Notes: generated from the letters alone by a model not told the origin. A DNA stretch of 64,000 nucleotides from Chromatiaceae bacterium (GCA_024235395.1 JACKMK010000002.1:124001-188000), one strand, 5' to 3'; counted from the first letter of the stretch, positions 8,634 to 17,591 are shown. Numbers and translations: made by a program.

Positions 8634-11336
8634 ATGCGACTCCTCAAGATCCTCGGCATCACCGTCATAACGCTGCTGGCGATCCTCGTCGTGATCGTGG
8701 TCACGATCAGGGTCGTTCCCGGCAACTATTACAAGGATCTGATCAGTGCCGCGGTCAAGTCCTCCACCGGCCGCGAACTGACGATCGGTGACCTCGACGT
8801 CAGACTCGGTTCGCGTGTTGGCTTCATTGCCACCGATGTCAGCCTGTCGAATGCCCCCTGGGGGTCGCGCCCGCAGATGTTCACCGGCCGACTGGTCGGG
8901 GCGGAGCTTGCATTGCGTCCGCTGCTCAGCCGCGTGCTGGATCTGCGCCTGGTGCTCAAGGTACCGGACCTGCTGCTCGAGACCGACGGCGACGGGCAGG
9001 GCAACTGGCAACTGCCCGGCCCGTCGGATCGCGTTGCGGGGGACGAGGCGGGCGCAGGGCGCGATCGGATGGGGTTGCGCCCACTGATCCGCGAGGTGCG
9101 CCTGGAAAACGCCAGTGTCGGCTTTATCGATGCACAGTCCGGCCGCCGCCATCAGGCGTCGATCGACAACCTGGTCCTCGGTGCACAGGGCGAGCGGATC
9201 GGGCTGACGCTCAAGGGGCAGGTCGACGATCACCCGCTGACGCTGGACGGCGGCATCGACGATGCCGTTGTGGCCGCCCCGGGCACACCGGCCGACTTCG
9301 ACCTCACTGGCGGCCTGGGTGAGGTCGCGCTCAATGCGCGCGGCACCGTGGATGCGGGATCGGACACCGCGCAGGTGGATCTGCGGCTGGACCTCACGGC
9401 GCCGACGCTCGCGGCCCTGTCGACGTTCGCCGGCAGGTCACTGCCCGACCAGGGGCCCCTGCAGGCCAGCCTGCGCGTGAGCGGAGCCGGCGGTCGCTAC
9501 AGCGCAGGTGACATCAAACTGGATCTGGATGCCGATCTGTTGGAGCTGACCCTGGGAGGTGCGGTTGCCGATCTTGCGGCTGTGCGCGGCGTCGACCTCG
9601 ATGTGTCGGCCAAGACCGCCCGCCTGCCGGACCTGGTGGGCGCGTTCGGCGTGGCTGTGCCGGTCGAGCTGCCGCCGAGTGTCGAGGCCCGCGGAAAGAT
9701 CCGCGGCGGACTCGAGGCGCTGGCGCTCGCCGACCTGCATGTCGACCTCGAGGACGACGGTGTCAAGGCCTCGATGGTGGGCCAGGTCGACGACGCCATC
9801 ACCCTCACCGGCGTCCAGGCCGACGTCGACATCCAGACCGACCGCCTGTCGCGCCTGTCGCGCTACGCCGGGACCACGCTGCCGGATGCCGGACCCCTCG
9901 GGCTGCGGGGCCGCCTGGCCAGTCCGCAGGGACTCGGTAAGCCGAGCGACGTCTCGGCAACCCTCAGCGCCGATGGCGTGACCGGCAGGATCGACGGCCG
10001 GATCGAAAACCTGCTCGCGGCCACAGGGATCGCACTGGGCGTCGAGCTCGAGGGCGATTCGCTGCAACAGGTCGCGCACCTGGCCGGGCAGCAACTAGCG
10101 AACCGCGAGCCGCTGCGCGTCAAGACGCAGTTTTCGGTCGCCGACCAGCGCTACCGGGCCGATGATCTGCAGATCGCGCTCGGCGATACCGCTGTGAACG
10201 GGGCGCTGGTGTTCGCCCCGGCCGCGCAGGACGGTGGGCAGCCCCGGCTCGAAGGGCGCATCCACCTCGGCACCCTGAAGCTGCCGGAGCCCGATGCGAC
10301 CGACACCGCGGCCGCGCAAGCGCCGGCCAAGCCGCAGGTCGTGCCCGCCGTCGGCACCGATCCCGAGGCGACGCCCGCCGAACCGCCGGCCGACGGCAAG
10401 CGGGTCTTTTCGAGCAAGCCGTTGCCGGTCGTGGTGCCGCGCGATTTCGATGTCGACCTGGCTATCACCGCGGACGGGATCGGTACCCCGCACCTGATGC
10501 TGGAGCAGGTCGACGCCCGGCTGAGCCTGCACGCCGGTGTACTCAAGCTCGCGCCGGTGACCGCCGTCGCCGGCAGCGGGCGTCTCAAGGCCAGCGGGGT
10601 ACTCGACACGTCGGGATCGCCGCCGACCCTGGCCGTGGACGTCGACCTGAAGGACGGCACCTCGCGGAAGTTCGATGGACGCTACAGCCTGCACGTGGAC
10701 CTCGATGGCCACGGCGATTCGATCGCCCGGATCATGGCCGGGCTCGACGGGCAGGTGATCCTCGATCTGCGCGACTTCAAGATGGAAAAGTCGGTGATGA
10801 CGCGCTTCGGTCGCGGCCTGCTCGACACCCTCAATCCGTTCGAGAAAGAGGCGCAGAACACCGAGCTCGTATGCGCGATCGTGCGCTTCGACGTCGCCGA
10901 CGGAATCGCCGATGCGCAGGACAAGATCGTGGCCCAGCTCACCAAGGTGACCTGGTTCGGTGGCGGTACCGTGAACCTCAAGGACGAGACCCTGGATCTC
11001 GGCGCCCAGTCCAAGCCGCGCACCGGCCTGGGGATCGACACGCTCGTTGGGCTGCCCGGGCTGGTGCATGTGGGCGGCACCTTGGCGAACCCCCGCATCG
11101 TGCCCGATCCCAAGGGTGTCGCGAAGACCTACGGCGAGGGTTACCTGACGGTCGTGACCGGTGGTGCCTACCTGCTCATCAAGGGCCTGTGGGACAAGGC
11201 GCAGGCGAACTCGGACGTGTGCGCCAAGATCCTCGAGCGACACGAAGACGTGAAAGTCGGGCCGGCGACCGGGGAGTCCGATGGAAAGGTGGTGCCGGTC
11301 ACCGGCGACGATGCCGAGGCGACTGCCACGCAGTAG
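8634..11336 (+). CDS. AsmA family protein
   Basis: This is a 900-residue protein. ATG 8634 (MRLLKILG) is chosen over an upstream in-frame ATG at 8550 because GCGAAGGA lies before it and a membrane anchor begins at once. A single N-terminal transmembrane helix (ITVITLLAILVVIVVTI) is followed by a very long repetitive beta-strand region and the C-terminal AsmA-type domain (about residues 660-840). That domain includes GHGDSIARIMAGLDGQV and the WFGGGTVNLKDETLDL segment. Members of this family are thought to form periplasmic bridges for phospholipid transport between the two membranes. The gene is alone on its strand; the alternative ATPase operon converges on it. Confidence 0.88.
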   Translation: MRLLKILGITVITLLAILVVIVVTIRVVPGNYYKDLISAAVKSSTGRELTIGDLDVRLGSRVGFIATDVSLSNAPWGSRPQMFTGRLVGAELALRPLLSRVLDLRLVLKVPDLLLETDGDGQGNWQLPGPSDRVAGDEAGAGRDRMGLRPLIREVRLENASVGFIDAQSGRRHQASIDNLVLGAQGERIGLTLKGQVDDHPLTLDGGIDDAVVAAPGTPADFDLTGGLGEVALNARGTVDAGSDTAQVDLRLDLTAPTLAALSTFAGRSLPDQGPLQASLRVSGAGGRYSAGDIKLDLDADLLELTLGGAVADLAAVRGVDLDVSAKTARLPDLVGAFGVAVPVELPPSVEARGKIRGGLEALALADLHVDLEDDGVKASMVGQVDDAITLTGVQADVDIQTDRLSRLSRYAGTTLPDAGPLGLRGRLASPQGLGKPSDVSATLSADGVTGRIDGRIENLLAATGIALGVELEGDSLQQVAHLAGQQLANREPLRVKTQFSVADQRYRADDLQIALGDTAVNGALVFAPAAQDGGQPRLEGRIHLGTLKLPEPDATDTAAAQAPAKPQVVPAVGTDPEATPAEPPADGKRVFSSKPLPVVVPRDFDVDLAITADGIGTPHLMLEQVDARLSLHAGVLKLAPVTAVAGSGRLKASGVLDTSGSPPTLAVDVDLKDGTSRKFDGRYSLHVDLDGHGDSIARIMAGLDGQVILDLRDFKMEKSVMTRFGRGLLDTLNPFEKEAQNTELVCAIVRFDVADGIADAQDKIVAQLTKVTWFGGGTVNLKDETLDLGAQSKPRTGLGIDTLVGLPGLVHVGGTLANPRIVPDPKGVAKTYGEGYLTVVTGGAYLLIKGLWDKAQANSDVCAKILERHEDVKVGPATGESDGKVVPVTGDDAEATATQ

Positions 11337-11350
11337 CCACCGACCACCGG

Positions 11351-11373
11351 GGGGCGATCGATCAGGGCGCCCC
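11351..11373. terminator. Weak hairpin between convergent genes
   Basis: GGGGCG (11351-11356) and CGCCCC (11368-11373) can pair around an 11-base loop between the ends of the AsmA gene and the ATPase gamma gene. No T-run follows on either strand, so intrinsic termination is only a possibility. Confidence 0.25.
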
Positions 11374-11422
11374 GATCCCGAATCGCGTGCGTTCGCGGAA
11401 GACGACCACGCGGCCGCAGGGG

Positions 11423-12271
11423 TCAGGTCGCTTGCTCGCGCCCGACCGCGTTCAACAGGATCACCTCGATCTCCTCGATCATCTCTTCCTGGCGCAGACT
11501 GCGCAGGCGACGCTGCAGGTCTCCCGCCCGGTCGTCGAGATAGCGCCCGGCGGCGTCGAGATGACGCATGCGGCGATCGTTTTCGGCCAGTAGCGACGCG
11601 TACAGCAACGCATGCAACGCAGCGAACAGGTACTGCTCGGTCAGGCCGAGCAGCAGGTCCCCGGGTGGGAGGTTGATCAGCGGGGCCAGCGCGTACGAGG
11701 GGGGCGGGTCGTCCGGCGGACCGAGGAATGGCGGCAGCAACTGGCGGACCCGGGGCTGCGGGTCGTCCGGATCCTGCCACAACACCTTGAGGCTCGCCGG
11801 CCCGTGCGCCTCCTCCAATGCCGCGAGCGCGGCGACCACCGCACTCATCACCGGCGGTATCTCTTCGGCCACATCGGCCCCTTCGAGCGCGGCGGCCAGT
11901 TCGAGGTCGTCGCCGAGGCGGGCGCACAGCTTGTGGCCGACCGCGATGACGGCGGTGTCTCCGGCGGTCGGATCGAACTCCGCCAGCAGGCGGGTGCGCA
12001 GCCGCTCGTTGAAGTCGCCGCAGAAGCCGCGCCGCGAACCGACCGCGAGCCATACCACGCGGCCGCCGTCGGTCGCCGGGGCGATGTGCGGATGCCAGAC
12101 GAGAAAGTCCGCCGCGACGCGTTCGAGTTGCTCGACCAGTGCCTGCTGGTTGGCGAGTAGGCGGGACAGCCTGCGCGTCTCCATGTAGGCGAGGTTTTTC
12201 ATGCTGCGCATGATCTCGGCGATCTCACCCAGTCCGGCGACGCGCTGTTCGAGTTCACGACGCTGGGTCAT
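11423..12271 (-). CDS. atpG: Alternative F-type ATPase (N-ATPase) gamma subunit
   Basis: This 282-residue protein forms the central rotor stalk of an alternative F1Fo ATPase. Its start, ATG 12271, overlaps the alpha-subunit stop by four bases (ATGA). It has the gamma N-terminal helix (LEQRVAGLGEIAEIMRSMKNLAYME) and the GSRRGFCGDFN segment, equivalent to the conserved G-D-RGLCG-N of gamma. It also has the C-terminal helix with ENDRRMRHLDAAGRYLDD. It is more divergent than housekeeping gamma and is the last gene of the operon, as in N-ATPase operons. Confidence 0.88.
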   Translation of the reverse strand: MTQRRELEQRVAGLGEIAEIMRSMKNLAYMETRRLSRLLANQQALVEQLERVAADFLVWHPHIAPATDGGRVVWLAVGSRRGFCGDFNERLRTRLLAEFDPTAGDTAVIAVGHKLCARLGDDLELAAALEGADVAEEIPPVMSAVVAALAALEEAHGPASLKVLWQDPDDPQPRVRQLLPPFLGPPDDPPPSYALAPLINLPPGDLLLGLTEQYLFAALHALLYASLLAENDRRMRHLDAAGRYLDDRAGDLQRRLRSLRQEEMIEEIEVILLNAVGREQAT

Positions 12272-13770
12272 GTGCCGTCCTCGGCAGACCGCGCAGGCAG
12301 CCATCGGTGCAGTGCCGCCAGCCAGTCGTCACGCGGCGTGTCCAGGGCCAGCTCGGAATCGGCCAGCTGCCGGGCCAGGGATTGGAGGACCTGCCCGACC
12401 TGTTCCGGATCGACATCATCGAGCAGGCCATCGTTGAACGCGACCAGCCAGGCGAGTTGGAAGCGGGCCGGCAATGGATGCAGGCGGTCCTGCTTGAGTA
12501 CCGCACGCAGCAGGTGTCCGCGCCGGATCGCCTTTTCCATCGCGGGTTCGAGCCGGGCACCGAAGCGGGTGAACACCTCCAGTTCGAGGAACTGCTGGTA
12601 GTCGAGCTTCATCCGGCCCGCCTCGGCCTTGATGCGCGGGTGCTGCGCGGCGCCGCCGATGCGTGAAACCGACTTGCCGATGTCGATCGCCGGACGCAGG
12701 CCGGCGTCGAACAGTCCGGCATCCAGGTAGACCTGGCCATCGGTGATCGAGATGAGATTGGTCGGGATATAGGCGGCGATCTCGCCCTGGTTGGTCTCGA
12801 CGATCGGCAACGCAGTCATGCTGCCGTTGCCGGAAGCCGCGGCGAGACAGGTCGAACGCTCCAACAGCTTGGCGTGCACCGAGAACACATCGCCCGGGTA
12901 GGCCTCGCGCCCGGGTGGCCGGCGCAGCAGCAGCGACAACTCGCGGTAGGTGCGTGCATGGGTCGACAGGTCGTCGTACACGACCAGGGTATCGCGACCG
13001 CGGTTCATCCAGTACTCGGCGATCGCGCAGCCGGCGAAAGGGGCCAGGTGCTGCAGCCCCGGCAAGGCGCTGGCCTCGGCGACCACCACGGTGGTGTACG
13101 CCAGTGCGCCATAGTGGCGCAACAACTCGATGGTGTTCACCACCGTGGATCGCTTCTGGCCGATCAGCACGTACACGCATTCAACCGCCTGGTCGCGTTG
13201 GTTGATCACCGCGTCGATCGCCAGCGCGCTGCGCCCCAGGCCTTCGTCGCCGACGATCAGCTGACGCTGGCCCTTGCCGATCGGTATCAGCGTGTCGAGG
13301 ATCTTGTTGCCCGTGTACAGCGGTTGCTTGACGAAGTCGCGGGCGATGATCGGCGGCGATGCCGCCTCGAGCCGTTGGTGCGCGGTGCACTGCGGTGCCG
13401 GCCGCCCGTCCAGCGGCTGTCCCAGCGGATCGATCACGCGCCCGAGCAACGCATCGCCGACCGGTATACCGAGTCGCTGGCGCGCCACCCGGACCTGGGT
13501 CCCGGCGGTCAGCGCCTCGGTCTGCTGCAGCAACACGGCGCCGACGTGGTCCGGGGTCAGGTCGAACACCAGTGCCTGGCTGCCGTCGGCGAATTGCAGG
13601 ATGTCGTCGATCGCCGCGCCGGGCAGACCGCCGATCCACGCAATGCCGTCACCGACCGCGGTCACGCTGCCACGTTGCGAGACGCGCAGTCCGAAGCGGT
13701 AGGTCTCCAGCCAGGCGGCCTGCCGCGCCAGCGGACCCCCGGACCCTGCGTGCACGCTACTCGACGACAC
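12268..13770 (-). CDS. atpA: Alternative F-type ATPase (N-ATPase) alpha subunit
   Basis: This is the non-catalytic nucleotide-binding subunit of F1. The frame is open from 13833, but residues before about 13770 are unlike alpha, so I place the start at GTG 13770 (500 residues). GTG 13755 is an alternative. Visible landmarks are VGDGIAWIGGLPGA, RVIDPLGQPLDG, the Walker B-like DTLVVYDDLSTHA and PAIDIGKSVSRIG, which carries the alpha-type arginine at the catalytic interface. The P-loop reads GDEGLGRS. The lysine normal in GDRQTGKT is replaced by arginine, so nucleotide binding at the non-catalytic site may be altered. The start overlaps atpF by 14 bp. Confidence 0.88.
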   Translation of the reverse strand: MSSSSVHAGSGGPLARQAAWLETYRFGLRVSQRGSVTAVGDGIAWIGGLPGAAIDDILQFADGSQALVFDLTPDHVGAVLLQQTEALTAGTQVRVARQRLGIPVGDALLGRVIDPLGQPLDGRPAPQCTAHQRLEAASPPIIARDFVKQPLYTGNKILDTLIPIGKGQRQLIVGDEGLGRSALAIDAVINQRDQAVECVYVLIGQKRSTVVNTIELLRHYGALAYTTVVVAEASALPGLQHLAPFAGCAIAEYWMNRGRDTLVVYDDLSTHARTYRELSLLLRRPPGREAYPGDVFSVHAKLLERSTCLAAASGNGSMTALPIVETNQGEIAAYIPTNLISITDGQVYLDAGLFDAGLRPAIDIGKSVSRIGGAAQHPRIKAEAGRMKLDYQQFLELEVFTRFGARLEPAMEKAIRRGHLLRAVLKQDRLHPLPARFQLAWLVAFNDGLLDDVDPEQVGQVLQSLARQLADSELALDTPRDDWLAALHRWLPARSAEDGT

Positions 13771-14506
13771 CGGCCTGGTCCGCGAACGCGCTGAGTTCGT
13801 CGTGCAGGTTCGCGCCCAGCACCCAGTCGCCAAGCGACATCCGTATGCCCGAGATCAACGCCGGATCCTCGAGATAGCTGAACCTCGCCGTGTCGCCGAG
13901 CAAGGCCTGCAGTGCCTGTTCGAGTGCCTGGCGCTGCGCCGCGGGCAGCGGGTGCGCGCTGGCGATCTGCACCGCGCCGGCGTGGTTGTCGGCGGCGTGG
14001 TGCAGCAGGCCGCGTTGTTCCGCAGGTAACCTGGAAAGATCCCGCCGCACCATATCGACGATGCGCGACTCGAGTTCCGGCCCGGCCAGGGCCTGCAAGA
14101 GCCGGGCGGCGAAGCGTGCACCGATCACCAGGCCTTCGCGCTCCTTCTGTTGCGAGAGTTCGCGTTCACGCTGCTGTTCGACCACGCGTGCCTTTTCGCG
14201 CAGGTCGGCGAGCTGGACCTCCAGGGCCTCGATCGCCTGGGTGCGCTGTTGCTGCAGTTCCTGCTGCAGCACTTCGCGCGCGGCGTCGCGTTCGTGCTGC
14301 CATTCGGTCAGGCGGTTCTCGTACTGGCTGCGCAACTGATCGGCCTGCTGCTTGCCCTGCCGGGCCTCGTCCAGGGTCGCCGCGATGCGGGCCTGGCGCT
14401 GCCTGATCACGTCCGATACCGGGCGGTACAGGAAACGCTTCAGTATCCATACCAGGATCAGGAAGTTCACGACTTCCAGAACGACAGTGGTCCAGTTCAA
14501 CTCCAT
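13757..14506 (-). CDS. atpF: Alternative F-type ATPase b subunit with delta-like C-terminus
   Basis: This is a 249-residue peripheral stalk subunit. It has an N-terminal membrane helix (NWTTVVLEVVNFLILVWILKRFLY), a long charged coiled coil from about residue 35 to 125, and a globular C-terminal part (about 150-245). That part ends with ISGIRMSLGDWVLGANLHDEL, which resembles the C-terminal segment of delta (usually GG..I..G...iD.S...kL). No separate delta gene exists in the operon. Such b-delta proteins are usual in N-ATPase operons. The length of about 250 residues, compared with 156 for normal b, agrees with this. Confidence 0.88.
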   Translation of the reverse strand: MELNWTTVVLEVVNFLILVWILKRFLYRPVSDVIRQRQARIAATLDEARQGKQQADQLRSQYENRLTEWQHERDAAREVLQQELQQQRTQAIEALEVQLADLREKARVVEQQRERELSQQKEREGLVIGARFAARLLQALAGPELESRIVDMVRRDLSRLPAEQRGLLHHAADNHAGAVQIASAHPLPAAQRQALEQALQALLGDTARFSYLEDPALISGIRMSLGDWVLGANLHDELSAFADQAGVVE

Positions 14507-14534
14507 GCCGTCGGCCTCCGCCTGCGTCGGTCGC

Positions 14535-14804
14535 TCAATGCGGCAGCAGATATTCGAGTAAGGGATTGCGGAACAGCACGATCAACACGATCACCAGTAC
14601 GTAGATCGCCAGCGATTCGATCATCGCGAGACCGATGAACAGGGTTCGGGTGATCGCGCGTTCCGCCTCGGGCTGCCGCGACAGCGCATCGAGCGCGCTG
14701 CTGATCGCCCGCCCCATCGCGTAGGCCGGCAGGATCACACCGATCGCGATCGCAAGCACCGCGCCGACCGTCGAGGCCAATACGAACCAGGTCATGTCTG
14801 TCAT
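14535..14804 (-). CDS. atpE: Alternative F-type ATPase c subunit (rotor ring)
   Basis: This 89-residue hairpin proteolipid starts at ATG 14804, overlapping the atpB stop by four bases. It has two transmembrane helices joined by the polar loop SRQPEA. The ion-binding glutamate is E63 in MIESLAIY, followed by S64 and Y68, as in sodium-type c subunits. By hand alignment on the RQPEA loop, however, the helix-1 glutamine that is a sodium ligand in Ilyobacter-type c is M30 here, and the residue after S64 is leucine rather than threonine. The coupling ion is therefore uncertain, and proton use is plausible. Confidence 0.9.
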   Translation of the reverse strand: MTDMTWFVLASTVGAVLAIAIGVILPAYAMGRAISSALDALSRQPEAERAITRTLFIGLAMIESLAIYVLVIVLIVLFRNPLLEYLLPH

Positions 14805-15487
14805 GTCTGCGTCTCCTGCTGTGCACGCTGTCTGAGTTGTCCCGACTGGATCCCGCCGGCGACGTAGATCAACGCCAGCATGCCGAAGATATAGGCCTGC
14901 ACCAGCGCCTCGATGATGTGCAGTGCCAGGATCGGCACCGGCACCAGGAACCCGGCGACCAGCAACACCAGCAGGGCCGCCATCTCGAGGCTCATCATGT
15001 TGCCGAACAGGCGCACCGCGAGCGCGACCGTCCGCGTCACTTCGCTGATCAGGTGGAACGGCAGCAGTATCGGGCTCGGCCTGAGGTAGTGGCGCAGATA
15101 GTTGCGCAGTCCCTGGCTGCGGATCCCGAACCAGTGGGTCGATGCGAACACCAGTAGTGCCAGACCGGCGGTGGTCGACAGGTCCGCAGTCGGCGAACTG
15201 AGGCCCGGGATCACCCCTGCCAGGTTGGCAACCACCAGGAACAGCCAGAGTCCGCCGATGAACGGCAGCAGCCCATCCGCCTGCCCGGGCAGCACCTGGG
15301 CGATGGCCTGTCGCTGCACGGTCACGATGCCCTCGAGCGCGGCCTGCAGGGCTCCCGGCTCGGCGCGCAGCCGCCGCGTCAGCAGCACGCACAGTAGCCA
15401 GATGACGAGCAGGATGCCCCAGGTGGTCAGCACCGTGGTGCTGATGGCCAGTGGTCCCCAGTGCCAGACGATCGTATGTGTCTCCAT
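14801..15487 (-). CDS. atpB: Alternative F-type ATPase a subunit
   Basis: This 228-residue inner-membrane stator subunit forms the ion half-channels against the c ring. The conserved segment ALAVRLFGNMMSLEM contains the essential stator arginine (R159). The earlier SPTADLSTTAGLALLVF matches the a-subunit helix with the conserved TADLS. A C-terminal helix carries ALVQAYIFGML, equivalent to the AFIFTML/QA-VF motif of standard AtpB. It starts 13 bp after atpQ, leaving no room for an atpR gene, which usually sits here. Confidence 0.92.
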   Translation of the reverse strand: METHTIVWHWGPLAISTTVLTTWGILLVIWLLCVLLTRRLRAEPGALQAALEGIVTVQRQAIAQVLPGQADGLLPFIGGLWLFLVVANLAGVIPGLSSPTADLSTTAGLALLVFASTHWFGIRSQGLRNYLRHYLRPSPILLPFHLISEVTRTVALAVRLFGNMMSLEMAALLVLLVAGFLVPVPILALHIIEALVQAYIFGMLALIYVAGGIQSGQLRQRAQQETQT

Positions 15488-15500
15488 GACCTCGCGCTCC

Positions 15501-15776
15501 CTATTCGCGCAGCATCAGCCACACGTTGACCCCGCCGATCACGATGCCGGTGAAGATCAGGCTGATGGTCCAGCTCATCGAGTACCCGGCGAGCCGGCTG
15601 TCGAGCCAGCGCCCCAGGTAGGCGCCGAACACCACCGGCAATACGAACACCAGACCCAGCGTGCCCAGATAGACCGTCTGCGCAAGCAGGGTCGGGCGGT
15701 CGCGCTCGGCCTGGCGCAGGCGCTCTGCCTGACGCTCGACCTGCTCGGTCAAATCGTGATTGTCTTCGGTCGCCAT
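15501..15776 (-). CDS. atpQ: AtpQ/AtpI-like small membrane subunit of the alternative ATPase
   Basis: This 91-residue protein starts at ATG 15776; the longer open frame upstream overlaps atpC and was rejected. A charged N-terminal helix (about residues 8-28) is followed by two transmembrane helices with the AtpI-like pattern VFVLPVVFGAYLGRWLDSRLAG and ISLIFTGIVIGGVNVWLML. In N-ATPase operons this position is held by atpQ, a relative of atpI/MgtE-type assembly or magnesium factors. It is four bases from atpC and thirteen from atpB. Confidence 0.82.
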   Translation of the reverse strand: MATEDNHDLTEQVERQAERLRQAERDRPTLLAQTVYLGTLGLVFVLPVVFGAYLGRWLDSRLAGYSMSWTISLIFTGIVIGGVNVWLMLRE

Positions 15777-15780
15777 CGGT

Positions 15781-16182
15781 TCAGCCCCCCGCCTGGCCGA
15801 GTTGCCACAATCGGCGCAGCAGCGCCTCTTCCATGCGTCGCAGACTGTCCTTGGTGCTGTGCAACTCCTGCTCCTCGGCCGCCAACTGTTCGCCCAACAC
15901 GCGGCTGATGCGCCCGTAGTCGTCGTCCAGCAGGTAACGCCGCGTGCCGATCCACAATCGGGTTCCGGCGAAGTACAGCACCGCGCCCGGGACCGCGAGG
16001 TACTGCCAGCCACCATCGCCGACCCGGAAACGGGCCAGTCCGAATCGCAGCGTGGTGATCAACCGGGCGTGACCGGGCAGCAGGCCGAAACTGCCGGATG
16101 CGTCGCTGCCGACGAAACTGCGCACGTCGTCGATGTCGCGCGTCTGCGTGGCGTCCTGGATCTGCAGCGTGAACCCGCTCAT
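15781..16182 (-). CDS. atpC: Alternative F-type ATPase epsilon subunit
   Basis: This 133-residue protein starts at ATG 16182, overlapping the beta stop by four bases. The N-terminal beta-sandwich contains GSFGLLPGHARLITTLRFG, equivalent to the G-LGILPGHAPLLT motif of epsilon. The C-terminal helical hairpin is present (about residues 90-130, rich in Glu and Arg). It is the rotor subunit linking gamma to the c ring and can inhibit hydrolysis. Position directly after beta fits the N-ATPase order. Confidence 0.9.
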   Translation of the reverse strand: MSGFTLQIQDATQTRDIDDVRSFVGSDASGSFGLLPGHARLITTLRFGLARFRVGDGGWQYLAVPGAVLYFAGTRLWIGTRRYLLDDDYGRISRVLGEQLAAEEQELHSTKDSLRRMEEALLRRLWQLGQAGG

Positions 16183-17591
16183 GCCGTCACCGCCGCCTGC
16201 TGCATGCCGCCACGCATGTAGCACTGTGCCTCGCCCAGTTCGTCGTAGCGCCCGGTCAGAAAGCCGTCGCAGTCCGCCAGCGTGGTCTCCAGCGGTACGC
16301 TGACGCCCGGCATGCCGGTGTGTTCCGCGGTGACCCAGAACGGCTGCGCGAGGTACCGCTGCAGTCTGCGCGCGCGGTGCACGATGCGCTGGTCTTTCGG
16401 CGAAAGCTCCTCGACACCGAGCATCGCGATGATGTCCTCGAGTTCCTGGTAGCGCGCGAGGTGTTCGCGCACGCCCTCTGCGATGCTGTAGTGACGATCA
16501 CCGAGCAGGTGCCGGTCCATCAGCTTGCTCGACGAGCGCAGCGGATCGACCGCCGGGTAGATGCCTTTGCTGGCCTGGGTCCGTGACAGGATCACGGTCG
16601 TGTCCAGATGGCTGAGGATCGCGTTGACCGCCGGATCGGACATGTCGTCGGCCGGCACGTAGACCGCCTGTACCGAGGTGATCGCACCATGTGCGGTGGA
16701 GAAGATGCGGTCCTGCAGCTCGGCGACCTCGGTGACCAGCGTCGGTTGATAACCGACCGTCGCCGGCATGCGCCCGAGCAGGCTCGAGATCTCGCTGCCG
16801 GCCTGGACGAAGCGGAAGACATTGTCCATCACGAACAGCACCTCCTTGTGCAGACTGTCGCGCAGGTATTCGGCGTACGCCAGTGCGGACAGGCCCACAC
16901 GGAAACGTACCCCGGGCGACTCGTCCATCTGGCCGAACACCATCAGCGTCTGCGGCATCACGCCGGCCTGGCGCATGCCATGCCACAGCTCGTGGGCCTC
17001 GCGTATGCGTTCGCCAACCCCGGCGAACACCGAGACCCCGGCATGCAGTTCGGCCACCGCGTGCATGAACTCCATGACCAGCACGGTCTTGCCGACCCCG
17101 GCGCCGCCGAACAGCCCGGTCTTGCCGCCGCGCACGAAGGGGCACAGCAGGTCGACCACCTTGATGCCGGTCTGCAGCACGCCACTCGCGCCGACCACCT
17201 CGTGCAGGGGCAATGGTTTCGCGTGGATGTCGCGCGTGGTGCCACCGGGCAGCGGTGCCTGGCCGTCGAGCGGTTCGCCGAAGATATTCAGTACCCGTCC
17301 CAGGCACTCGGAGGTCACCGGTACGTGCAGGGGTGCGCCTTCGTCGTAGACCGGCATGCCACGTTCCAGGCCGCTCGCGTAGTGCAACGTGATCGCACGC
17401 ACGTGGTGTTCGTCGAGGTGCTGGTGGACCTCGAACAGGTAGGTCTCGCCGTCGCGCGTCGCACGCAGCGCCTGGCGCAGCGGCGGCAGCGTCGAGCAGG
17501 CCACCACCACGACGGGTCCGTGTACCTCGGTGATTTCGCCGATCGGTTCGGGCATGGCTGGATCGACCACCTCATGCGACGCGAGCGCCAT
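16179..17591 (-). CDS. atpD: Alternative F-type ATPase (N-ATPase) beta subunit, catalytic
   Basis: This catalytic subunit has 470 residues from ATG 17591; ATG 17555 (458 residues) is also possible, and neither has a strong ribosome-binding site. The P-loop GGAGVGKTVL and the catalytic glutamate in GVGERIREAHEL are intact. VLFVMDNVFRFVQAGSE matches the Walker B region and MPATVGYQPTL the conserved loop. The hinge that reads DELSEED in housekeeping beta is EELSPKD here. The sequence is divergent from housekeeping beta and begins an operon with the gene order typical of N-ATPases, which usually occur beside a normal ATP synthase elsewhere in the genome. Confidence 0.92.
   Translation of the reverse strand: MALASHEVVDPAMPEPIGEITEVHGPVVVVACSTLPPLRQALRATRDGETYLFEVHQHLDEHHVRAITLHYASGLERGMPVYDEGAPLHVPVTSECLGRVLNIFGEPLDGQAPLPGGTTRDIHAKPLPLHEVVGASGVLQTGIKVVDLLCPFVRGGKTGLFGGAGVGKTVLVMEFMHAVAELHAGVSVFAGVGERIREAHELWHGMRQAGVMPQTLMVFGQMDESPGVRFRVGLSALAYAEYLRDSLHKEVLFVMDNVFRFVQAGSEISSLLGRMPATVGYQPTLVTEVAELQDRIFSTAHGAITSVQAVYVPADDMSDPAVNAILSHLDTTVILSRTQASKGIYPAVDPLRSSSKLMDRHLLGDRHYSIAEGVREHLARYQELEDIIAMLGVEELSPKDQRIVHRARRLQRYLAQPFWVTAEHTGMPGVSVPLETTLADCDGFLTGRYDELGEAQCYMRGGMQQAAVTA

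Noticed and set aside
15501..16016. Longer reading frame for the AtpQ gene from 16016
   Set aside because: The extra 80 residues overlap atpC in another frame and have no homology; ATG 15776 begins at the expected N-terminus.
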